Source of the DNA: Panonychus citri | Lineage: Eukaryota > Arthropoda > Arachnida > Trombidiformes > Tetranychidae | Length of the DNA stretch: 64,000 nucleotides | Direction of reading: 5' to 3' | NCBI RefSeq assembly: GCF_014898815.1 | Contig: NW_026515541.1 | Coordinates: 930,001-994,000 of the forward strand | In this document: in pieces, positions 1 through 12,677 of the stretch | Layout: each line of letters opens with the position of its first letter | Numbering within the stretch: position 1 is the first letter of the stretch | Made by a program: the position numbers and the translations under genes | The notes under the pieces: model-generated | What the model saw: only the letters and a program-made list of their open reading frames with translations | Databases searched by the model: none | Told to the model about the DNA's origin: nothing

Positions 1-518
1 CCTTGACCATTTCTCATTAACTTACCTCTCAACTGACCAACTGCTCATTTACAAATCCATAGATTTATCAATCATCCTAATCATCATCTGTTGTTGTTAT
101 CCTCAAGTTACCTTGGATTGATGATGAAGATAAAACCGAAAAACAATCAAAGTAAAAATAGACTTAGTTCCTCAATGAAACTCATCCTATTGCTTCATTC
201 TGGTCATTGACTCAACAATTAAAAACTACAAAGAAAAAAAAGTAAAATAAATACTCTCATGTATAAAGAAAGAGATAAATTTTATCATCATATTATCAGT
301 TTGAATCATTTATATTTCATGTTAATATTATGAAAGAGAAAATATGATTTTGATAATTATTAAGGTCAAAAATAAATGTTAATATGATGCTAATGCTCAG
401 GAAAATGACATTACATATTCAATAATAATACTCAATGGGTATAAATGAATGATGTTTTATTAACGATTAAATTTGCTTTTTTATGCTTGTTACCGTTATG
501 ATTATCAAAACAAGCTTG

Positions 519-523
<5 letters not shown>

Positions 524-613
<90 letters not shown>
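524..613. repeat. (GA)n microsatellite, about 90 bp
   Basis: Longest uninterrupted GA run in the window, with a shorter GA run at about 685-705. Confidence 0.97.
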
Positions 614-616
<3 letters not shown>

Positions 617-1745
617 GAAGATGATGAGGATTATTTATAATTGAAAAAAAATGGAAAAAAGCTTATCGGATTACGCAAGAAGCAGAGAGAGAGAGAGAGA
701 GAGAGCGAGGGAGTGGGTGGTAAAATTGATCAAGGGTGAGGGTGGGTAAGTGAATATGCATAAAAAAGTGTTTCATATAATTGGGATCGATAAAATCGAG
801 GGTAGAAAACTGTAAATTACACTTTGAGAAATGGAAATTCTGTCTCGAATTATTTTTCCATCCTTCCTCCCACTTTTATACCTCTTTTCCCTTTCTCCCT
901 TTTACTCTCTCATCTTAAATTAGCCTCCTTCATAATCATCTTCCTCTCTTTTTTTTCTTCATCAGCATCTTTCTCCCTCTTTTCTAATGATGGTTTGATT
1001 TTTTGCTTTCTTCTTCTTTATGTTTATCATGATAGGGACCATACTCTAAGCTCTCAGTGTGTTGATTCCTTTATTATTATTACCAATGATCATTATCATC
1101 ATAATGTTGATGAGTCTTACTCTCCCTCTCTTCCACTGGGAGTGAAAAAAACTAATGAACAGAGATTGATGAAAGTTATCATCACTCTCCCTCACATCTG
1201 ATGACGAGAGTGAGAGTTTGGTAATATACAACTTTTCCCCCCAAATAATGATAATAATAATCACTCCCAGTATATGAGTTTCTATCATCTGATCTGATAT
1301 TTTCTCTCCCTCCCTTACTCCCTGTCTCTTGCTTGTAACAATTTCTCATCGCTCTCTCTCTCCCTGCCTCCCTCTAATCAGCATCAGCACTTAAACAAAG
1401 ATAGAGACTTTCTCATTCTCTCTTCATTTTTACCCAAAAATTGCTCTTCATCATCTCCACTCATGTACCAAAATATACTCATTAAATCTTGAATATTAGT
1501 AACTAACCTTTTTCCTCTTGATATGAGTTTTTATCATCATCATTATCATCAACAGCATCATCTTCATCTACTCACTCTCTTCCTCTATATTAATGAGTCT
1601 GCGTTCAGGTTGAAACAAACCTTCATCATCCTCATCAGGTTACTCACTAACTAACTTACTCCCTTTTTTTATCCATCTCTCTCTCTCTCACTCATTTCCC
1701 TGGTTCTCTGTTGAAAACCCAGTTAACATGGTAATTAAGGTTTAC

Positions 1746-1749
<4 letters not shown>

Positions 1750-1791
<42 letters not shown>
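1750..1791. repeat. (CT)n microsatellite
   Basis: Uninterrupted CT run of about 40 bp. Confidence 0.95.
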
Positions 1792-1793
<2 letters not shown>

Positions 1794-2413
1794 ATCTTCA
1801 TCATAACCATTCTGTTGCTTGTTATTAGTTTTTCATTTACCAAATGAGAGTAAAACTCATAATAAGTAACACAAAATGCTGCGCAGTTTATGCAACTCAT
1901 TATCCATTAATATAATATTATTAATGCTATATAATGATGATAATAATGAGTCAGAGAGATTAAACTTAACTTGCACTTGTTGATAAAAGTTCATCGGTTA
2001 ATAATACTGGATAGTTCAGTAGATAGAGAGAGAGAGAGATGAAGATAATACTCTTTGTTTCCAGATTGATGATTGCCCATCATCTTCTGAATATTTATAA
2101 TAATCATCATTTGTATTGTCTTTCAGATTAAAACAATTGGTCATCTTAATTTCTGGTCACTGAGTAAGACAATTAAATCTTATCATGGAAAATAAGCTGA
2201 AACGATAAATCATTTTATCATTCTCATCACCATCTCTCTCCCTTTTGTTTTCTCTTGATCAACTTAATGATATTGATTTTCATTAAGTAGTCGGTATGTT
2301 GATTATATTTATTGACCATGGTGATCATGCTGAGCGGAGGTTTCATATGAGGGAGTAACAGAGAGAGAGAATGATGATAAATAAACAATTATAACGATTA
2401 GTAAGAGTCTCTA

Positions 2414-2448
<35 letters not shown>

Positions 2449-2746
2449 ATCTACCCTGATGTGACATAATGATGATTATTATTCAATCAAGTATCCGGTT
2501 GATATCATGCAAGGCATCATGAATTTACCACCTCCCCTTCACAACCACCCACTCCCCTGTAGCCATGGTGACTTATTAGAGTTCAATTAAAAGATTAATT
2601 AAATCTTAATGAAAATTGATGATCAATTATTATTATGATTGTTATTGATTAATATAATAATTTATCCATACATCAAGTAGGTAAGGGGTGAGATTAGACA
2701 GTGGGAATAATGAATTATCGTGAAATTAGGATTAATGAAGGATGAT

Positions 2747-2748
<2 letters not shown>

Positions 2749-2801
<53 letters not shown>
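2749..2801. repeat. (GA)n microsatellite
   Basis: Uninterrupted run of about 53 bp. Confidence 0.95.
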
Positions 2802-2803
<2 letters not shown>

Positions 2804-5800
2804 CGAAAAAAACAAACTCAGAGATTTATTGATTCATCTAATTATCATTATCATCTCCAGGTTAACGTGCTGATGTAATTTCATTGATGATGATGATGAT
2901 CACTGGTGAATATCAATTTTCATGAGATGCTTAATGATAATGACCACTCGCAAGGTAAATTTACTCACTCTTAGTGTGCTAATGTTGAGAGAGATTGTTT
3001 TTTATTCGTTATCATCTTCATCCTCATCATCATTCCGATGCATATCAATGATATTATTAGTAAATAGATGATGATAAGAAAAGTTCATTTTTTTCACCTT
3101 GACTTTTGAAGGATAAACAGTAGGTATCAACAATGGGAGAGAGGGAGTCAGTTTGATGATAATAAAGTCTTTTGCTTTCTTTTTTACTCTCCCTGTCCAT
3201 CTCCCTCTGTCTCAGTTTCTCCTGTTCTTCTCTCTCTCTCAAATTCTCTCTCATTTTCTTTCTGAATGACCATGAAAACAAACTTATGAATGAATTCACG
3301 CAGAGATTTCAGAAAGTAACATCAGAAGCCAAAAGAAAAAAAAAGTTTCCCTAAACCAGATTAAGGAGAAAGAGATAAACTAAGACTCTCTTCATCTGTG
3401 AGAGAGAAAGAGAGAACGTGCCAGCCTTTTTATCATCATCATAATCCACATGCATCATATTAATTTGCATGATGATGATGAGTAAGGCTACAAATGGACA
3501 GTATCATCAATTGTTTCAAACGATTATTACACAAAGAAAATTAATCTTCATCTTTTTTTTTCATTAACTTCTGCTGAGCATCAACTAGATGATGATGATG
3601 ATGATGATTAGGATGATAATAAGAGAGTAAGATCCATTGACAGTTCCAAAGTGATACTGAACCCTTCAGGCAATTATCATCATCATCATCATAATCATTA
3701 TGTATCAAGTTAATCAAGGGATAGTTTTTAATTCATCTGTCAATCAAACTATTAATACAAATCGTCTCATGTTTAATACTCACACAGAGTAAAAACTTTT
3801 TTAAATTGTTTTTTTTTTCATTTCTAATTCTGATTGTAATTGATTTAAAATGAAAAAAGCTCAACAATTTATTGTTGTTATTTATTTAATTGTGATTCCA
3901 TCAATTATATTCTGCAGGTAGAAAATTCAATTTAAATTGTGAAACTAAACGTAATTATTGCAATTAACAGCTAATGATAATCTCTAATTGTTAATAGTGA
4001 AGCCAAAGTCACTATTTTATCATTTCTGATTGTTACTTTTTCCAATTGTTTGTAATTATATTGATGTTTTGTTATTGTATTTTCATGATGATAATGATCA
4101 TGTTTATTGATTGAATCCATTGAACTTTCTTGTCTCTCTCTCTCTCTGTATAAAAGGTAAATGTATTATTATATTTACCTAAGATTAATTAATTTGCTTG
4201 ATGAGAAAAAAAAAGTTTGTTGACATTTTATCATCATCTCAGGTAAGTTAACATTACCTTCAACCATATGGATGAATCATCATTATCATCATCATCATCA
4301 TTAACAATTGCAAATACAATTGAGCCAAATTAGGACAATAACAATCATGATTATATGATAAAGCCTTAAGGTTAATGAGTTAATTGTTGAAAGTCAAGGT
4401 TTTCCCATGTTGTTTAACCAAACAGCAATTTCATTTTGATTGGTTTTTCATTTCAATTATAATCAATGAATTTGCAATTTCATTGTAAACAATTACAGTT
4501 ATTTAATTGTCTTGGGGCTGTAAACATATATGACCATCACCATGAATCAGATGATAAAGAGCAATTGGTTGAAGTACAGGGTGGAGAATTGGGTTTCTTG
4601 TTTGAGAGAATTTTTTTTATTTCGAAAATTCAAAAGTTCGAAAAAGAAATTGAAATTATGTCAATTGCAGTAAAAAGCTTTTCCTTTTTTTTTCATCAAT
4701 TCGACTATTTCTTTGCACTCCCTTACCCTCATCTTCCTCCCTGCGACCCTTTGAATATCTCTCTTGGACCTACCCAGTAATTTCCGCCTCCATCAGCATC
4801 TCATTTCCCTCTACTCACATTTATTTTTTTTAGAATTTAAAATTTCGAACTTTTTTTGTCTCTTTTCGCATCCTTGGAGGGCAAAGGAAGGAGGAAGAAG
4901 GGGAGAGGGTCGAGTTGTCAGGGTAGGAGGATGAGGTGAATATTGCAAAAAGGAGTAGAGAGAGAGGGAGAGAGACAGAAAAAAGTGATTATATATATTA
5001 TATCTAAAGCAGCGGCCATTAAAATTAGCTGTTGATGCTCACTCATCTTCATCTTTTTATCCTCATCATTTCCATACACTTTCAATGCGTGTTAAGATGC
5101 AACCGATGTGATATAATAATAATAACGATGATGATGATAATGATAATAATATTTATTGATGATAAAAAGCATTAGTTATTTTCATAATATTATATTATTT
5201 TTATCATCATTTTTTACTCTCTCTCTCTCTCTCTTTCTGTCTTCAAAATCTTTATCCAGCTAATGGGCAATAATAATGAGCAACCATTTTTTTCTGGGGT
5301 AAAAAATAATCATCATAATATGTAAAGACTATGAAGGATGCAGATTATATCTTCCTCTCCCTCGTTCTCTCTCTCATCTTCTGCTTTATCATCCTCATCA
5401 CCTTCAATGTTGATGATGATGTGTAACAATTCATTGCATTGTTATCGGATCGATTACTGATGATGATGATGAGTGAGCAAGAGATAGAGAATTGATGTTT
5501 ACTCTCATTTTTTTATTCTCCCTTTTTATCAGGAATCATCTTCCTCATCATCATCATATCTCTCTCACTCTCTCCTTATTTGTGCTGTTTATGTTATCCC
5601 CTTGTCTCATCTTCATCCTTTTACCCAAAAAAGAAAAGATTATTTTTTCGGCAACTTTTGTCTTCTTTTTTTGTTGTCTCTCTCCTTTTGATCCTTTAAA
5701 AAACTCTTCCTCTCTCTCTCTCATCATCATCATCATATTGAACCCCCTTCTTTATTTGTTATTTGTCTCTTCTCTCAACTCATCTGCATCTTCATCTTCC

Positions 5801-6375
5801 TCCTTCTCATCCGCATCCTCATCATCACTTGAGGAATAAAAGATTCAACTATAATTGGCCATTTCTTTACTTTCTTTTTACAACTTTGTCTTTTTTCCCT
5901 ATTTTTCTCCTCTTTTCTCTTCTTTTTTTTTTGCATCATCCTCATCTCCTTCTCTCATCATCATAATCATCTGTGATTCTTTTTTTGTTTCCGCCATCTT
6001 GTTATACATTAGAGATTCAATTTTCATCCCATAAATGACAAAGAAGCAAAAAAAAGGCTTGGATCTTAATGACGATCAACAATCGCATCTTCATCATCTT
6101 CCTTTTCTCTTTCTCCTTGTCTTCAAATCCTTTTCCCCTCTTCAAGCCAATCTCATCTTCATTCTCTTCATCATCAGCATCTTCCTCCTTCTTCTCATCA
6201 CCAATCTCTTTGACACTTCCCCCTTTCTCTCTCTCTCTCTCGATCATCATTGAACCTTATTTGTTATTGAAATAAGTTTTTCTTCATCTTCTACCATTAA
6301 TACTGTTCATTAGGATATTCAGTCGATTCCCATGCATCAGAATACAACCCATGATCTAACCTAAATGATGTAAAC

Positions 6376-6376
<1 letters not shown>

Positions 6377-6446
<70 letters not shown>
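6377..6446. repeat. (GA)n microsatellite
   Basis: Uninterrupted run of about 70 bp. Confidence 0.95.
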
Positions 6447-6447
<1 letters not shown>

Positions 6448-6906
6448 AACCCAAACCTCTGATCAAAACTATCTCATTATCACAGAATCACAATGAGATG
6501 ATAAAAATCATAATGAAAGAAAACAAAATCCGAACTTTAATCTCAATTAAAGATTAGAGAGAGTGAAACACTTAATCAACAAGAGATAACGAAAGAAAAG
6601 TTTTATTTAGATTATTAATTGTAAATCTACATCGTTTCCACTTCCACCTTATCCATCATCACAATTATTTCTCCCATTTCTCTCTCTCTCTCTCTCACTC
6701 TTGCTCTCTTCTTTTAATATCATTACCGATGAGATTTAATTATTATCTTCTTCCTTGTGTGTATATCCAATTACATTATCATTGTGATTAAATTAAGATT
6801 TTGATGTTACATTGATCCGGAAGTTTTATCGGTTTGTAAGCATCATCATGAATTATCATTTATTATTAGTGAGTGAGTATAAATATTGAATTATGAATGG
6901 ATAATT

Positions 6907-6938
<32 letters not shown>

Positions 6939-7864
6939 TGAATCAATGAGAGAGACTAAAGTTTCTTACCTCATCTTACCAAAAATCCGAATCCCTTTAT
7001 AAACCATATGGATAATCAAAGTGATGATGAGAAAGATGAAGTTTTTAATTTCGAATGATAAAAAACTAATCAACTACTTACATCAATCAAATTTAGTAAA
7101 AGAAGAAGAAGAAAAATTTACCTTCAAGATCATCTTCATGTTGGGTTTCAATTTTATTGAATCTTTAATCTTGATGAAAGATAAACAGGTAAGCCGGATG
7201 TTGATTATTAGTCTCACTCATCTTCATCTTGATCCTTCATCCACTCACTCCTTTAGCTTGGTTATTGGTTTGAATGTCTGATCATTTTAAATATCATCAT
7301 CATCAATTCAAGAATTGAGCTTCTTGATCAGATTGAAATGAAAAAATCATTCACACTTACATGATAATATTATTTAAAATGTATGAAACTCAAGGTAACT
7401 TTACCTTTACTTTGTTATTATTACATCGTGAGCGTCATCATATCATGAAGATGATGATGATAAGCTCACTTTAACTTATCATAGAGTCACGATTGAGACC
7501 AGGATGATAATGAAGATACAAAAAAAGAATATGAATCAAGAGGAAAATTAATTAATACCCGACTCAGAATTGTTGTTGTTCTTGTTGATTCAGTTCGTTG
7601 CCATTTGCATACCATGAATTACAATTGTTCATCATGAAGATGATATTTGATGATGATGGACATTTAATCACGATTTACTTGTAACTAATATTATTAATCC
7701 TCTTGTTTTGATTTCAATTAAATGATTGATCAATCAACCTAAGAGCAGAAAAGTTAATTGTTATTACTTTTTTTTTATTTCCCTCTCTGGTTTATAATTG
7801 TAGCCTTTGTACATAACAATATTGATTGATTTTTCCTTCTCAATAATCAATGATTTAATTTGTA

Positions 7865-8318
7865 AAAATTGAAATTTAATTGTTTCATCTTAATGATGTT
7901 TCTTTATTTATATCAGGATTTTATCATTTAAATCACAATTGTTGATTGTTGCAGCTTTAATCATCATCATGATTAAATGTAATATCAATATCTTTTCAAT
8001 AATGAATAGCAAAAAAAAAAATGATCAATCTTTGATTCTTTAATCATTATCATGATTAACTCCCTGAAAATGATGATAAAGTTACGATAGTAAAATTGAA
8101 ATTTAATTGTTTCATCTTAATGATGTTTCTTTATTTATATCAGGATTTTATCATTTAAATCACAATTGTTGATTGTTGCAGCTTTAATCATCATCATGAT
8201 TAAATGTAATATCAATATCTTTTCAATAATGAATAGCAAAAAAAAAAATGATCAATCTTTGATTCTTTAATCATTATCATGATTAACTCCCTGAAAATGA
8301 TGATAAAGTTACGATAGT
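7865..8318. repeat. Perfect tandem duplication, 227-bp unit x2
   Basis: 7865-8091 and 8092-8318 are identical by eye, head to tail, including an 11-A run. The unit is ordinary AT-rich noncoding DNA. Perfect identity means either a very recent duplication or an assembly artefact. Confidence 0.95.
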
Positions 8319-9025
8319 GAATCGATTAATGGTTTTTCCTTCAATGAACCACCACCACCACCCACTCAGTTGTACCACCATCGAACCACCTCCGAAACTA
8401 CCTATGGGTTTTTGTTTATCTCTAATGATAAAAAGAGAGACAAGTTCGATGGATATTTGAAAGTTTCCGTTAAGTTTGTTTCCCACTAGAACTTTGGTCC
8501 CCAGATTCGAATAGAAATAGTTTTGAACAACCTCAATCGGTATCCCCAAATATCAAGGTCATTCTGGTGAGAATTTAATTTCAAGGTCATTTGACTTGCA
8601 AGACGAAAATAGTTTCGTAAAGTTTTTCAGCATTCGAGAAGAAAAATATTAATGAATTTCTATCATTTCCATTGTAAACTTGCTCTTTATGTGAGGTTTC
8701 TGAGAGAGAGAGAGAGAGAGACAATAATGATAAGACACTATCGCTGGTTCAATTATACGGAATTATCTACTGATTAAATGGCGTGAAGAGACATTAACAG
8801 CCTCGGTTGACCTAAGCTCATTTTTCAACTCGACAAGAGGGTGGAGTGGGAAGTGAAAAGGATACAGAGATGAAGACAGAAGAAGATAAAGAGAAAGTAA
8901 GAAGAGAGAAAGAAAGTAAATCAAGGTAAATAATGATGATGATGATGACAAAGTTTCCATATCATTTTATCATTATAATGGTTTTATCATGAGAAGAAGA
9001 AGACGACGAAGATGAGAAAACTGAA

Positions 9026-9028
<3 letters not shown>

Positions 9029-9067
<39 letters not shown>
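9029..9067. repeat. (GA)n microsatellite
   Basis: Run of about 39 bp in a purine-rich stretch. Confidence 0.93.
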
Positions 9068-9075
<8 letters not shown>

Positions 9076-10213
9076 AAGAGTGTAAAGGTGAGATGAAGAT
9101 GATGAAAAAAAACTTTCTTCTAATAGTTTTCATCATCACTTTCACTCGGTTTTCTGTTCATTAGGTGAACATTTTAATAACATTAATGACTTTAGGTTTG
9201 TCTTCATTATTGTTGCTTCATTAGTTTGAATATAATAATTTTTTATTTCCAACAAAATAGATCATCAATATCAGAGTGATGATGTTTACTAATCTTCATC
9301 ATTATCATGATTAAGTGAAAAAGAAAGAGAGAGAGAGATGAGTTTAATCTTAATCTTTTGTCTTTAATAATGATGAAAGTTTTTTCTTGTCACATCTTGA
9401 TAATGATAATGATGGAAGTTTATACTTGGAACATTAGAAGCAGAAAAGTCGAAAAAAGTTCAAAAGAAGATGGAAATGATGAAAAGAAAGAGATGAGATG
9501 AAAGGGGAAAGAATTAAATTGCTGGATGATCAGATTGATAAAAACTTTTTTTCTTTTCTCTTGTTGATCAATTAACTGGATTAAAAACAAAAGGCCAATG
9601 GATTTATAATGTTATAGTGTCAATGATGATGTTTATCATTAGGATGTTTATCATCACTGTTAATGAAAATGGGAGGGGAAAAGTTGTAAAAAGAAAGAGA
9701 AGAGAAGAGAAATGGGAGGTGTTTAAGAATTTTAGAGGGAAAAGGGGGTCAGGTTTTAATGAAAGAACAAAAGAGAGAAGGTGGAGAGAGAGGGAGAAAG
9801 GTAATGGATCCTGAGAAGATGAGGGATGAGGTGGAAGAGAAGGAGGAGTTTTGAGGGAAGAAGATGAGAAAAGTTCTAATAATTGGGAAGACTCATTAAA
9901 AGGAAAAAAAAGAGAGAAGATGAAGAGAAGCGTAAAAATCTAGAAAAAAAAGAAAGAGAGAGAAAATTAGAAGAGAAAGAGAAAAGAGTGATTATCATCA
10001 TCACCATGATGAAGGTGGAAGATACTAAGAAGATAGGGGAAAGAATAGTGGGAGAGCTGATAAGCTAACATGTAATGTAAATGCATTAGTGAGTCTCTTT
10101 AATGAATAACCTTTTCCACCCCACTCATCTCTCTCTCTCTCTCTCTCCCTCTCTCTTCTTCACTCACTCTTTGCTCTCACTCCCCATTTTTTGTTCAAAG
10201 TGAAGGTGGTGGT

Positions 10214-10321
10214 TTTCATCTTAATTTGATTGGTTAACAGAGTTTAACAAATGAGGATAAAGAGTTATTTCATCTTAATTTGATTGGTTAACAGAGTTTA
10301 ACAAATGAGGATAAAGAGTTA
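10214..10321. repeat. Perfect tandem duplication, 54-bp unit x2
   Basis: 10214-10267 is repeated without change at 10268-10321. The unit holds TTGATTGGTTAACAGAG and no simple repeat. Confidence 0.95.
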
Positions 10322-10489
10322 GATGAAGATGAGGATGATAATGATGATGAGGAAAAAAAGTGTAAATGAAATTAACAAATCAAATCTTGATATATGTAAG
10401 CATCACAGTCTGATGAATTTAGCATCATTATCATCAAACTGATGAAGATGCGGAAGATATAATGATGATTAAGAAAGTCAGTTCATCTT

Positions 10490-10494
<5 letters not shown>

Positions 10495-10529
<35 letters not shown>
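10495..10529. repeat. (TC)n microsatellite
   Basis: Run of about 35 bp. Confidence 0.93.
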
Positions 10530-10535
<6 letters not shown>

Positions 10536-11173
10536 TATCCCCTTTATTTTGGAAGATTAATGCTTGAGAAAAAGAAAGAAAAAGAAAAGAGAGAGAAATT
10601 ATAATGAAATTAATGAATTATATTATTTTCTGTTAGTATTCATTATGGATGAGAAAATGATGATGAGGATGAAAAGAGGCAAAAATGTTTGTGGTTTTTT
10701 CCTCCTTCTCATCATCACTGGTCATTCTAATCTCTTTTCTAGCCCTCGACCCCCACTTCTTGTTGGTCAGTATCTTGATATTAGCAAGAGAGAAAAAAAG
10801 AAGAATAATAATAACGAAAAGACCACTGGTCACTTTACTGATTCATTCATTTCTCATTAATGAGCAGAAAATTTATCAAAATTAATTCTCACTTTTATCT
10901 GGTAACCATAGTAACGTGCTGGTGATTTTCAATCAGATTAAGATAAAAACAAAGATTCTCATCAATTTAATCTGATAATCCCTTGTTACGATTTCAATAC
11001 GATCATCATAATTAAAGATAATTTACTTTTCCAATTGATTATTAACCAGGACAATCAATTAAATTCACTCTTGATTATGTTATTATAATCAACAAATGGC
11101 CAATAATTAAATAAATAATTTACCTTTTAGTTGATTAGTTGATCTTTAGTCTGAAGGACAATTAATAGTTTTA

Positions 11174-11177
11174 TACA
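11174..11177. repeat. Target-site duplication, left copy (TACA)
   Basis: TACA directly before the 5' LTR repeats at 16558-16561 directly after the 3' LTR. A 4-bp duplication is normal for Ty3/gypsy integrases. Confidence 0.8.
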
Positions 11178-11797
11178 TGTAATGTCATCATGGTAACAAT
11201 AGTTATTCAAATTGAATTCTTATTCACCATTTACTCAATAGTTAATTTTACAATTAACTAATCGTTCTTATTGAGAAAGAGAAAGTAATTAATATTTTCC
11301 CTTCTTTCTTTTTCTCTTTCCTCTAAATTGTTAATTGTTTAATGTTGATTGTAACTAACTCTTAATTATAATCCAATGGTTAATATCTTAATTGTGGAAT
11401 ATGATTAACTAAATCATCCCGACTAAGCTGATGTGTGATTACCAGTATAAAAGGACAATCAACGATTAAACAATTAATCAGTTTTTTTAAAAATCTCTTA
11501 ATTACTCTGATTCAACAACCAAATTAACTAATGTTCACCAAAATCACCAATTGCAACCATTATTCACATTAAACTTAAATCGTTTCTCCAAATCTTATTC
11601 AATTTCATTCATTTAAACAAATTAGTTAATAACTTTCTTGGAAAATTCATTCAAAATTCATCTTATTATTGAGTCTATGGTGAAAATCCATTGACTTTCA
11701 TTGAAATTCATTTACTTTCTGAGAAAATTCATTGACTTTCTCAGAAAGACATTCTTATTTTCCACTAATTCTTATTAAATTCAAGTTAAACATTACA
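11178..11797 (+). repeat. 5' LTR (620 bp)
   Basis: Direct repeat of 15731-16557. Starts TGTAATG, ends CATTACA. Contains a TATA box, TATAAAAGG at 11446-11454, so transcription probably starts near 11475 (inferred). Close to its end an inverted pair, CTTTCTGAGAAA (from about 11715) and CTTTCTCAGAAAG (11736-11748), could fold into a hairpin in the transcript leader. Confidence 0.95.
11446..11454 (+). promoter_or_regulatory. TATA box of the retrotransposon 5' LTR
   Basis: TATAAAAGG in U3, repeated at 15993-16001 in the 3' LTR. It is the only strong TATA-like site in the LTR that I noticed and should set the RNA start about 25-30 bp downstream. Confidence 0.7.
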
Positions 11798-11809
11798 AGT
11801 CGACAGGAT
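11798..11809 (+). promoter_or_regulatory. Putative primer-binding site, tRNA-Ser type, offset from the CCA end
   Basis: AGTCGACAGGAT abuts the 5' LTR. It matches, from memory, the complement of the acceptor/T-stem side of serine tRNAs (tRNA ends like ATCCTGTCGACT...CCA), with the last few tRNA bases skipped. Drosophila 17.6/297-type elements are known to use an offset serine-tRNA site. The gag ATG at 11808 overlaps its last bases. The tRNA of this species would have to be compared. Confidence 0.55.
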
Positions 11810-12677
11810 GAGCTCAGATGAAGATTTCCAATCAACTTCATCCCAAGATATAAATCTTTGTGCACCTCCTCATCCTCATCCACAACCATCTTTTTGTGAT
11901 CATCACCAAACTTACCATGTTTATCGACCCAAACTACATTTATTTGATGGTAAAGATAAATCAGTTACCATTGAGAATTGGGTTAAGCTTTATGAATCTA
12001 TTGCGGTTCGATATAAATGGTCAGAATTTGAAATGCTCGAATTTCTCTGTGAATACTTAGGAAAAGAAGCATTGAATTATTATTTGGATTGTCGGGAAGA
12101 TAATAACTGGAATTCAATTAAGAATAAATTAATCAATCGGTTTGGTGTTAAAGTAATTGATCCAATTGTAGAATTTTGTAGACTCAAATATTACCAGACG
12201 AAGGATGTTGAAGATTATTATGAAAGGAAAAGACGATTGGCTAATTTATCTAAATTAACTGAAGAGCAAGCAGTTCCTTTGATGATTGACCATTTGTCAG
12301 AGGAATTAAGAAATTGTTTCCTCGGGCATCAAGTTTACGATTATTCTCGTTTTTATACTATTGCTAAAACGGCAGAGAATCAATTACCAAAATCTTCCAA
12401 TTCCTCGCATAAGAATTCTCATTATTTGAATCCAAAAGAAAAGACATTTTATTCTAATGGTCAGCTCGGTAATAAATCGAAACCCAAAGGTCCTTGTTAT
12501 GTGTGTATTAAAGCTGGTAAACCAGGCCAGTTTCATTGGGTTTCTGATTGTCCTCTGAGAAAGGAAAATGCCAATGGGAATCCGATCAAGGTTAATTTCG
12601 TTACCAAAGAAGACAATGACGAACAAGAAATTGATGATAATGGTAATGAAATTATTAATAGAAATTGTTTAAACTAA
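11808..12677 (+). CDS. gag: Retrotransposon Gag (capsid and zinc knuckle)
   Basis: Structural polyprotein of 289 residues that packages the element RNA. The N-terminal 35 residues are His/Pro-rich. A capsid-like region follows (about 40-190; FDGKDKSVTIENWVKLYE and helix-rich sequence typical of Ty3/gypsy Gag). A zinc knuckle lies at 230-248, spaced C-x2-C-x9-H-x4-C, five residues longer between the second Cys and His than the usual CCHC. The C-terminus is acidic. The start is the first ATG after the LTR, only 10 bp into internal DNA. The frame is intact and ends TTA-AAC-TAA, overlapping pol in the -1 frame. Pol is probably made by -1 frameshifting at 12668-12674. Confidence 0.9.
   Translation: MSSDEDFQSTSSQDINLCAPPHPHPQPSFCDHHQTYHVYRPKLHLFDGKDKSVTIENWVKLYESIAVRYKWSEFEMLEFLCEYLGKEALNYYLDCREDNNWNSIKNKLINRFGVKVIDPIVEFCRLKYYQTKDVEDYYERKRRLANLSKLTEEQAVPLMIDHLSEELRNCFLGHQVYDYSRFYTIAKTAENQLPKSSNSSHKNSHYLNPKEKTFYSNGQLGNKSKPKGPCYVCIKAGKPGQFHWVSDCPLRKENANGNPIKVNFVTKEDNDEQEIDDNGNEIINRNCLN
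12668..12674 (+). promoter_or_regulatory. -1 ribosomal frameshift slippery heptamer T-TTA-AAC
   Basis: Within gag the codons read TGT TTA AAC TAA, so T-TTA-AAC is in the X-XXY-YYZ phase, directly before the gag stop (12675-12677). A -1 slip gives TTT AAA CTA ATG..., which is the pol frame. The heptamer is one of the strongest known retroviral slippery sites. I did not establish a downstream stimulatory pseudoknot. Confidence 0.8.

Larger units (their letters stand above)
1..11177. other. No gene seen: AT-rich, simple-repeat DNA
   Basis: Composed of AT-rich sequence with (GA)n/(CT)n, ATCATC/GATGAT runs, homopolymers and two perfect tandem duplications (annotated separately). Open frames of 60-125 codons occur (for example near 824-1201, 5492-5839, 9617-10068), but they are Ser/Leu/Phe- or Lys/Glu/Arg-rich translations of repeats and none has a recognisable domain. 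It may be intron or 3' flank of zfh2. I cannot tell which. Confidence 0.6.

Noticed and set aside
824..1201. Plus-strand open frame of 125 codons
   Set aside because: Ser/Phe/Leu-rich translation of TC-rich noncoding DNA, with no domain. An equally open frame overlaps on the other strand.
5492..5839. Plus-strand open frame of 115 codons resembling a hydrophobic membrane protein
   Set aside because: Phe/Leu/Ser content comes from CTT/TCA repeat DNA, ending in a run of Ser codons. No gene structure around it.
9617..10068. Lys/Glu/Arg-rich frames
   Set aside because: Purine-rich GA/AAG repeat translation.
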